DNA of 64,000 nucleotides from Brevibacillus fulvus (GTDB taxonomy: Bacteria; Bacillota; Bacilli; Brevibacillales; Brevibacillaceae). The notes under the pieces are model-generated. The model searched no databases. It had not been told where the DNA came from and was given only the letters and a program-made list of their open reading frames with translations. Positions 59,401 through 64,000 of this stretch are shown here, one piece after another. A program made the position numbers and the translations under genes. The stretch's first letter is position 1, and every line of letters begins with the position of its first letter. The DNA lies in NCBI RefSeq assembly GCF_016908525.1, contig NZ_JAFBEB010000003.1, positions 248,001-312,000 on the forward strand, in the 5' to 3' direction.

Positions 59401-60983
59401 CGGTCAATCGCCGGATTGGTGACGACAGCCACGCTTTCTTTGATAAAATCGGCCAAGTTTTGCCGTTCTTTGCTCAACGCGGCGAGCGGTCCGTCATGGC
59501 CCAGCGAGCGGATCGGTTCCGCGCCATTGCTGGACATTTGTTCGATCAGCTGGATTTGCTCGCGATCCCAGCCGAATGCGCTGTATACGGATGAAGTAGG
59601 GACAGCGGTATCCGGCTCACTGGCTGCCGGTTCGACTTTGTAATCGAAGAACAGATGCTGGCGAGCGCCATGGAAGCTGACTTTGTCCGTGAAGCGTTGC
59701 AAGACGATCTGCTGCAGCTCGTTATGATAAATCACCTGCGCTGGTTTATCGTGATGAAGGATCACGCCGATTTTTTCTCCAGGGGCAATTGATTTTGGCT
59801 CGCTTACCATTTCCGACACGGGAATTACGCCTTGTTCGGAAGAAAAGTAGAGAGAAGCGGCGCTCTCCACCATCCAGAGCGGGCGCAATCCCAATGAGTC
59901 GACACTGAACACGCACTCGTTGCCGTAACGGGAGACGATGCCGGCCGGCCCTTGGGCGAAGTGCCCCCATGCCTGTCGCAAGTATGTGTAAAGATCCTGC
60001 AATTCTGCTTGAAATCCTTTCATCTCATGGTGAATCGGCGGGAAGACCACTTCCATTGCTTCGAACAAGGAAAGACCGTATTTATGAATAAACGTTTCAA
60101 TCGTACGGTTCAAGTTTTGCGAATCGCTGCCGCCATCTACCAATGGCACGCCGAGCATCGCCGCTTCTTCTTCCAATTTGCTGATGGTGTTGATTTCACC
60201 ATTGTGTCCGAGCAAAGAGAAGGGCTGAACGCGGAAGAAGTTGGACAGGGTATTGGTAGAATAGCGATTATGGCCAATTGTTGCCGAAGAGCGGAAAATT
60301 TGGCTCGCTAAATCATTAAAGTAAAGCGGTAAAATATTGGCCGCGCCCATCACCTTATAGGAAACCGTATACATGCTCAGGGAAGCCACATGGACATGGA
60401 AGCGCTGCTCGATCTCTACATGAAGCGCAAACAGATTGCGGGAGTAGTCTTCTTTTGAAACGTTTTCAGATTCTGCCGGCAGTACGGCGATTTGCCAGAA
60501 GGTAGGTTCGTCACGCAACCCGTTCTTTCCCAGGACAGCAGAGTTCACCTGATTTTGGCGCTCTACTAAAATATTCAGACGATAGCGGGCAAACATAGCG
60601 CGAATCTCCGCTTTCACCGTTTCTTCGTCATGACCGCTGCGCGGAACGAACAGATGAGCGACGGCGAAATAGGGCGAATAGGCCAGTTGTTTGTCTTGCC
60701 CTGCTTCAGCCAGGTAAGCAGCCCACAAATCGCGGGGAATATCGGTCAACACGCCGCAACCATCGCCTTCTCCGTCAATGAAGCCGGAACGATGCTCCAT
60801 CTGGATCAAGGCGCGAATCGTTTCATCAAGGTTTTTGCGTGTGCCTGTTCCGGATTTTTCAATAATACAAATAATTCCACAACTGTCATGTTCGGTTCTA
60901 TGGTAGTGGTGGAATTGTTCAATACTTTCCTGTTGCTCTTTCTTTCTCTGCATATACAGTGGCCAGAATGACTGACCCTCCAC
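56421..60983 (-). CDS. gltB: Glutamate synthase (NADPH) large subunit
   Basis: 1520 residues, the normal length. It has an N-terminal class II amidotransferase domain with the catalytic Cys35 in HDSCGII, a central domain, an FMN-binding synthase domain (ISSMSFGSQNETAFRAYPEA, KIGQGAKPGEGGHLPG, GGTGAARV), an iron-sulfur motif C-x2-C-x5-C with a preceding C (CTTCRGCHLDTCHVG), and a C-terminal GxGxG barrel. It makes two glutamates from glutamine and 2-oxoglutarate. The small subunit (gltD) is not adjacent. The exact start is uncertain: GTG 60983 overlaps GGAGGTG, and the next ATG (60953) is far from it. About 30 residues precede the usual mature Cys end. Confidence 0.96.
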   Translation of the reverse strand: MEGQSFWPLYMQRKKEQQESIEQFHHYHRTEHDSCGIICIIEKSGTGTRKNLDETIRALIQMEHRSGFIDGEGDGCGVLTDIPRDLWAAYLAEAGQDKQLAYSPYFAVAHLFVPRSGHDEETVKAEIRAMFARYRLNILVERQNQVNSAVLGKNGLRDEPTFWQIAVLPAESENVSKEDYSRNLFALHVEIEQRFHVHVASLSMYTVSYKVMGAANILPLYFNDLASQIFRSSATIGHNRYSTNTLSNFFRVQPFSLLGHNGEINTISKLEEEAAMLGVPLVDGGSDSQNLNRTIETFIHKYGLSLFEAMEVVFPPIHHEMKGFQAELQDLYTYLRQAWGHFAQGPAGIVSRYGNECVFSVDSLGLRPLWMVESAASLYFSSEQGVIPVSEMVSEPKSIAPGEKIGVILHHDKPAQVIYHNELQQIVLQRFTDKVSFHGARQHLFFDYKVEPAASEPDTAVPTSSVYSAFGWDREQIQLIEQMSSNGAEPIRSLGHDGPLAALSKERQNLADFIKESVAVVTNPAIDRDREIEHFSTRVVIGPRVPLNAAETTGPRIELPSPLLLEGQSLQAVAGELGTLSLEQLIHVFHNNPSSIAVLSTHFTEEEGLKDGLDRLRRTAVQAVENGAALVILDDTETHQAGKYWIDPLLAVAQVDQALKAQTSQQANLRRQCSIVLRSGAIRSLHDLALALGVGADAVSPYVAFATAFAKGEAKGASNLYSALNKGLEKVISTIGIHELRGYGRLFSAIGLHKEVADLLSIVNFLGSDKAGTSLADLQYDSMKRHSDYASDSAREAKTFHIFPRIWKSIGQIAAGEIPYSDYAAKLEENERENPIAIRHVADFVFAQKPEEVDPANVDLSVGEHSLPFLISSMSFGSQNETAFRAYPEAADQLNMICMNGEGGEIKDMLGKYPRTRGLQIASGRFGVNIELANSANLLEIKIGQGAKPGEGGHLPGSKVTAKIAAARNATIGSDLISPSNNHDIYSIEDLAQMITELKTANSQAKVCVKVPIVPNIGTIAVGIAKAGADYIALSGFDGGTGAARVHALQYVGLPAEIGVKAAHNALLEAGLRDKVELWADGGVKSAADVVKLMLLGANRIGFATLAMIAVGCTTCRGCHLDTCHVGIATQIDSLEEAQEKGLRRFVPRQFDLAVNGLKTFFRLFGEEVARLTAALGFSKAQDLVGRSDLLVQARAFEKIDLSAMLAVHPLFNEAERQKHAEERVLVAAGVADEAAANPYFSADRPIQQTFTSVLSGERVLGSRWSGARVKDYLDGSYAKLPEVSLQFTGGSVPGNGLAAYNAQGVNIRVEGGAQDGVGKTGFGGRVAILKSKGATGQYINGSVGKSFCYGAQKGLYIVQGNADSRACIRLSGADVVFGGEITEPLRDELGGIGSRANLKGFAFEYMTNGRAVVLGDPGPWICAGMTGGVVYIRLQPELGFDRAALERRIAKGAKVFLYNLDPQGEADVRELLSAYKEELLNTEQYETAAKIQKLIDEPAAHFIMISPKKEQADPSVSTE

Positions 60984-61027
60984 CTCCTCTTGAATTATCG
61001 GAAAGTTCTTTCAATAAAAGTATGAAT

Positions 61028-61056
61028 AGAATATCACGAAAAAAGCTGTGAAACAA
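61028..61056 (-). promoter_or_regulatory. gltB promoter
   Basis: On the minus strand TTGTTT (61056-61051), 17 bases, TATTCT (61033-61028). I found no clear GltC or TnrA box in the 100 bases around it. Confidence 0.5.
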
Positions 61057-61243
61057 TATAAGTTTTGTGAATTTTACAATTTTCCAGTAACATATGAAAA
61101 AAGCTGATTTCTATAGGTTATTGGTTCATGAACTTGCTGGATAAATGTATAAAAATTCACCGAGAATACTATTTTATGAAGTCAAAGAAAAATGGCAAGA
61201 GCGAAAAACGGTAACAGTTAAAAAAGGCTGGTGTCCTTTTGTG

Positions 61244-61292
61244 CAAAAAAATCCACTGTCAGCCGGAGGAAGGCGAACAGTGGATTTTTTTT
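61244..61292. terminator. Bidirectional terminator (aminomutase gene)
   Basis: AAAAAATCCACTGT / ACAGTGGATTTTTT stem with an 18-base loop. Confidence 0.8.
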
Positions 61293-61312
61293 GCGGTCAA
61301 AGGAGAAAGTGC

Positions 61313-62614
61313 TTAGTTTTGAGCCAGTTTGGCGAAGGAACGGTCGACGGCAGCCAACGTTTCCACAATATCGGCTTCTGTATGGGCTGTCGTGATAAAC
61401 CAGGCTTCATATTTGGAAGGGGCCAGGCAGATTCCTTCATCCAGCATGTACCGGAAAAACCGGGCAAACAGTTCGCTGTCTGATTTTTGCGCCGAGTCAT
61501 AATCGGTGACCGGTCCGGCTGTAAAGTAAACGGCCAACGCTCCGACGACCCGGTTCACCTGGATGGTTAGCCCATGCTTGACAGCCGCTTCGTTAATGCC
61601 GTTTTCCAGCATTTCGCCCAGCCGGGCAAACTCTTCATAAACCCCCGGTTGCTGGAGCACTTCCAGACAAGCGATTCCGGCAGAGATCGAGGCCGGATTG
61701 CCGGCCATCGTACCCGCCTGATAGGCCGGGCCCAAAGGCGCTACCTGTTCCATGATTTCTTTTTTTCCGCCATAGGCTCCGATCGGCAGTCCGCCGCCGA
61801 TAATTTTGCCCAGTGCCGTCAGGTCCGGTTCAACCCCAAGCAGATTTTGCGCTCCCCCATAGCAAAAACGGAATGCGGTAATCACCTCATCGTAGACGAC
61901 GAGCGCCCCCGCTTCATGGGTCAGGCGATTGACTTCTTCCAAAAAGCCGGGTTTTGGCGGCACAATGCCGAAGTTGCCGACAATCGGCTCGACGAGAACC
62001 GCGGCTGTTTCATGGCCCCAATGGCGCAATGCTTCCGCATACGCGTCGATATCGTTAAACGGAACCGTGATCACCTCATCGGCGATGCTTTGCGGAATCC
62101 CCGCGCTGTCCGGAATTCCGAGCGTGGATGGACCGGAGCCGGCGGCAACCAGCACCAGATCCGAATGGCCGTGGTAACAGCCGGCAAATTTGATGATTTT
62201 GTTGCGGCCGGTATAGGCCCGCGCCACCCGGATACAGGTCATGACCGCTTCCGTCCCCGAGTTGTTAAAGCGAATCCGTTCCATCGAAGGGATGGCTTCG
62301 CGGATCATCCGGGCAAAGTCGATTTCCCATGGGGTCGGCGTGCCATATAAGGTTCCGTTTTCCGCTGCCCGCGTGATCGCTTTCGTAATATGGGGATGAG
62401 CATGTCCGGTGATGATCGGACCGTAGGCTGCCAAAAAATCGATGTAGCGATTGCCATCGACGTCCCAAAAGTAGGCTCCCTGCGCTTTTTCCATGACGAC
62501 AGGTGCCCCGCCGCCCACTGCTTTAAATGAACGAGAAGGGCTGTTGACCCCCCCGAGGATCACTTCCAATGCCGCTTCATGAAGTTGTGCTGATTTTTCC
62601 CGTTTCACTGCCAT
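61313..62614 (-). CDS. gsaB: Glutamate-1-semialdehyde 2,1-aminomutase (GsaB-type)
   Basis: 433 residues. PLP-dependent class III aminotransferase fold: [15 protein letters not shown] near the start, [37 protein letters not shown] and the PLP Lys in [17 protein letters not shown]. It converts glutamate-1-semialdehyde to 5-aminolevulinate, the heme precursor. No other hem genes are near, and in Bacillus a second copy (gsaB) follows ygaC-ygaD, so the gsaB name fits the neighbourhood better than hemL. The start is probably ATG 62614 (AAGGA eight bases before); GTG 62608 is an alternative. Confidence 0.88.
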   Translation of the reverse strand: MAVKREKSAQLHEAALEVILGGVNSPSRSFKAVGGGAPVVMEKAQGAYFWDVDGNRYIDFLAAYGPIITGHAHPHITKAITRAAENGTLYGTPTPWEIDFARMIREAIPSMERIRFNNSGTEAVMTCIRVARAYTGRNKIIKFAGCYHGHSDLVLVAAGSGPSTLGIPDSAGIPQSIADEVITVPFNDIDAYAEALRHWGHETAAVLVEPIVGNFGIVPPKPGFLEEVNRLTHEAGALVVYDEVITAFRFCYGGAQNLLGVEPDLTALGKIIGGGLPIGAYGGKKEIMEQVAPLGPAYQAGTMAGNPASISAGIACLEVLQQPGVYEEFARLGEMLENGINEAAVKHGLTIQVNRVVGALAVYFTAGPVTDYDSAQKSDSELFARFFRYMLDEGICLAPSKYEAWFITTAHTEADIVETLAAVDRSFAKLAQN

Positions 62615-62757
62615 TCCTCTTTTCCTTAAAAGTCCAATTCTTATCTTAGCATAATTCCCAAACGATTTCGGCACATTTGCTTTTGAAAATTGCTGGAGAC
62701 TCGGATACACTATTCAAGTGGTAAACCCGCAAATGGTTGGGAAAGGGATGTGAAAAT

Positions 62758-63768
62758 GTGATCAAGATACAAAACTTGCAAAAAGAGTTTCGTATCCATC
62801 AGGCACGGTCAGGACTGGCAGGTGCATTTCGCGATCTGTTTCGTCGTGAATATAAAACGGTCAAAGCGGTCGATGATGTCTCTTTTGAAGTAGCGGAAGG
62901 AGAGATTTTTGCGCTGATTGGCGAGAACGGCGCGGGCAAATCGACGACGATCAAGATGATGACGGGGATTTTGACTCCCAGCGGCGGAGAGATGCAGATT
63001 AACGGCTATGTTCCTTATAAACAGAGGGAAGAATATGTCCGTTCAATTGGCGTTGTATTCGGACAACGCTCTCAGCTGTGGTGGGATTTATCTCCGCTGG
63101 AATCATTTCGACTGCTGCGCAGTGTGTATAAGGTGGATGAACTGCAAGGACAGCGATGGCTGGAACGTCTGATTGAGGAGCTGGATATCGGGTCGTTTGT
63201 CAGTCAGCCGGTTCGGAAACTGAGCCTCGGCCAACGGATGCGATGCGAAATCGCGGCTTCGCTCATTCACAAGCCGAAACTGTTGTTTCTCGACGAGCCG
63301 ACAGTGGGGCTGGATGTATTGGTCAAACAGAAAATCCGTGAATTTTTGCGCAATCTGAACGAAACGGAAAACATGACCATTTTGCTGACGACCCATGATG
63401 TTTCCGACATTGAAGCACTCTGCAAACGAGTCCTGGTCATGGATAAAGGAAAATTGATCTTTGACGGACAGCTGCATGATTTGAAAGAGACATGGGGGAA
63501 CGGCACGGAGGTTGTCTTCCAATTTAAACAGCGCACGACGATCGAACAGCTGCAAGCGGCTTTGGCGGAATTGCCGTGCGAATTATTGCGGGAAAATGAA
63601 TACGCGATTCGGGTCAGAATCGTGCAAAACCACGAAATGCTGCCTTATGTGCTGTCCACGGTGATGACTGCTTTCGAGGTGAGCGATGTGAAAATTATGG
63701 AAACAAGCACCGAGGAAATTGTCCGCAATATTTATTCCGCTCCTGTCGAGGTGTCCCATTATGGGTAA
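62758..63768 (+). CDS. ABC-2 type exporter, ATP-binding subunit
   Basis: 336 residues. Walker A GENGAGKST (about 55), signature LSLGQRMRCEI, Walker B LLFLDEPTVGLD and the switch His in LLTTHDVSDIEAL, followed by a ~90-residue regulatory tail. The sequence FGQRSQLWWDLSPLESFRLL is typical of the ABC group with six-helix permeases of the DUF990 kind. I prefer GTG 62758 (MIKIQNLQKEF) with AAAGGG ten bases before; the upstream TTG has no site. It overlaps the permease gene by eight bases. Confidence 0.93.
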   Translation: MIKIQNLQKEFRIHQARSGLAGAFRDLFRREYKTVKAVDDVSFEVAEGEIFALIGENGAGKSTTIKMMTGILTPSGGEMQINGYVPYKQREEYVRSIGVVFGQRSQLWWDLSPLESFRLLRSVYKVDELQGQRWLERLIEELDIGSFVSQPVRKLSLGQRMRCEIAASLIHKPKLLFLDEPTVGLDVLVKQKIREFLRNLNETENMTILLTTHDVSDIEALCKRVLVMDKGKLIFDGQLHDLKETWGNGTEVVFQFKQRTTIEQLQAALAELPCELLRENEYAIRVRIVQNHEMLPYVLSTVMTAFEVSDVKIMETSTEEIVRNIYSAPVEVSHYG

Positions 63769-64000
63769 GATGTACGCGGAGTTGATCCGCATGCGGTTTT
63801 TAACGATGCTCGCCTACCGCGTCAACTATTACAGCGGAATCATTATTTACGCGATCAATATCGGAGCGTATTACTTTCTTTGGGGAGCCATTTACGGCGG
63901 ACAGCAGCAGATGGCGGGCCTTTCTGCTGGACAGATGACTGCTTATGTGGCGATTGCCTGGATGTCGCGCGCTTTTTATTTCAATAATATTGACCAGGAG
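63761..64000 (+). CDS. ABC-2 type exporter, permease subunit (cut by window edge)
   Basis: The first 80 residues (MGKMYAELIRMRFLTMLAYR...) show the beginning of an ABC-2 permease with the first membrane helices (about 23-45 and 58-75). It overlaps the ATPase gene by eight bases. The operon likely continues with a second permease past the window, as is common for this type (inference). Confidence 0.88.
   Translation, partial: MGKMYAELIRMRFLTMLAYRVNYYSGIIIYAINIGAYYFLWGAIYGGQQQMAGLSAGQMTAYVAIAWMSRAFYFNNIDQE

Noticed and set aside
60984-61100. TnrA or GltC site upstream of gltB
   Set aside because: I searched by eye for TGTNA-N7-TNACA and found no acceptable match.
61145-61483. Plus-strand frame of 112 codons around the terminator
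   Set aside because: It crosses a strong bidirectional terminator and the end of the aminomutase gene; no start site.

Overview
The window looks like chromosomal DNA from a spore-forming, low-to-moderate GC Firmicute of the order Bacillales. A relative of Effusibacillus/Tumebacillus/Alicyclobacillus is my best guess, by inference only. Supporting markers are Bacillus-type genes and neighbourhoods: ytpB, ylaF, yneF, prpE, yfhP beside mutY, ygaC-ygaD with a gsaB-type aminomutase, comER, yugP and YrzI/YhfH-like micro-proteins. A c-di-AMP riboswitch precedes an NlpC/P60 gene, and strong AGGAGG ribosome sites with GTG and TTG starts are common. I see no rRNA, tRNA or CRISPR.

Layout. 1-5.5 kb: a GlnD-like DUF294 gene behind amtB (promoter overlapped by a GlnR/TnrA-type box), a probably frameshifted MFS exporter, uppP and a CvfB-like S1 protein. 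5.6-9.1 kb: a TAXI-type TRAP uptake operon. 9.3-16.9 kb: a YtpB terpene synthase, a PilZ protein, a sigma-54 activator divergent from proline dehydrogenase with a -24/-12 promoter, an AlkA-type glycosylase, and a GNAT-EamA operon with a possible leader-peptide attenuator. 17.1-19.1 kb: a tyrosine recombinase between two perfect inverted 28-bp dif-like sites, followed by an EAL phosphodiesterase gene. 19.2-32.3 kb: ordinary chromosomal genes (SSF symporter, rlmD, two-component system, NlpC/P60 hydrolase, PrpE, holin-amidase pair, TauE, sodA).

32.5-45.8 kb is the most distinctive region: a type VII (WXG100/EssC-type) secretion locus of unusual composition. In order it encodes a long WXG100-headed protein with a glycine/alanine-rich tail, a small two-helix membrane protein, an unrecognised ~275-aa protein, a vWA protein, a PP2C-type phosphatase, a second ~277-aa protein resembling the first, a YukD-like ubiquitin fold, an FHA-less EssC/EccC ATPase, a WXG100 protein, a membrane kinase with a coiled coil and WG repeats, and a secreted SLH-like protein. 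The vWA + PP2C + kinase set resembles the TerY-P triad described in Ter-type stress systems. I infer a secretion machine under phospho-control.

45.8-64 kb: yfhP/mutY, a cluster of micro-ORFs including a palindrome in which two opposing mini-ORFs share complementary Shine-Dalgarno sequences, ygaC/ygaD, an IseA-like lipoprotein, comER, yugP, the large glutamate synthase subunit (no small subunit in view), a glutamate-1-semialdehyde aminomutase, and an ABC-2 exporter that runs off the right end.

The two best candidates for new biology are the recombinase/dif-like inverted element beside the EAL gene and the kinase/phosphatase/vWA-equipped type VII locus.
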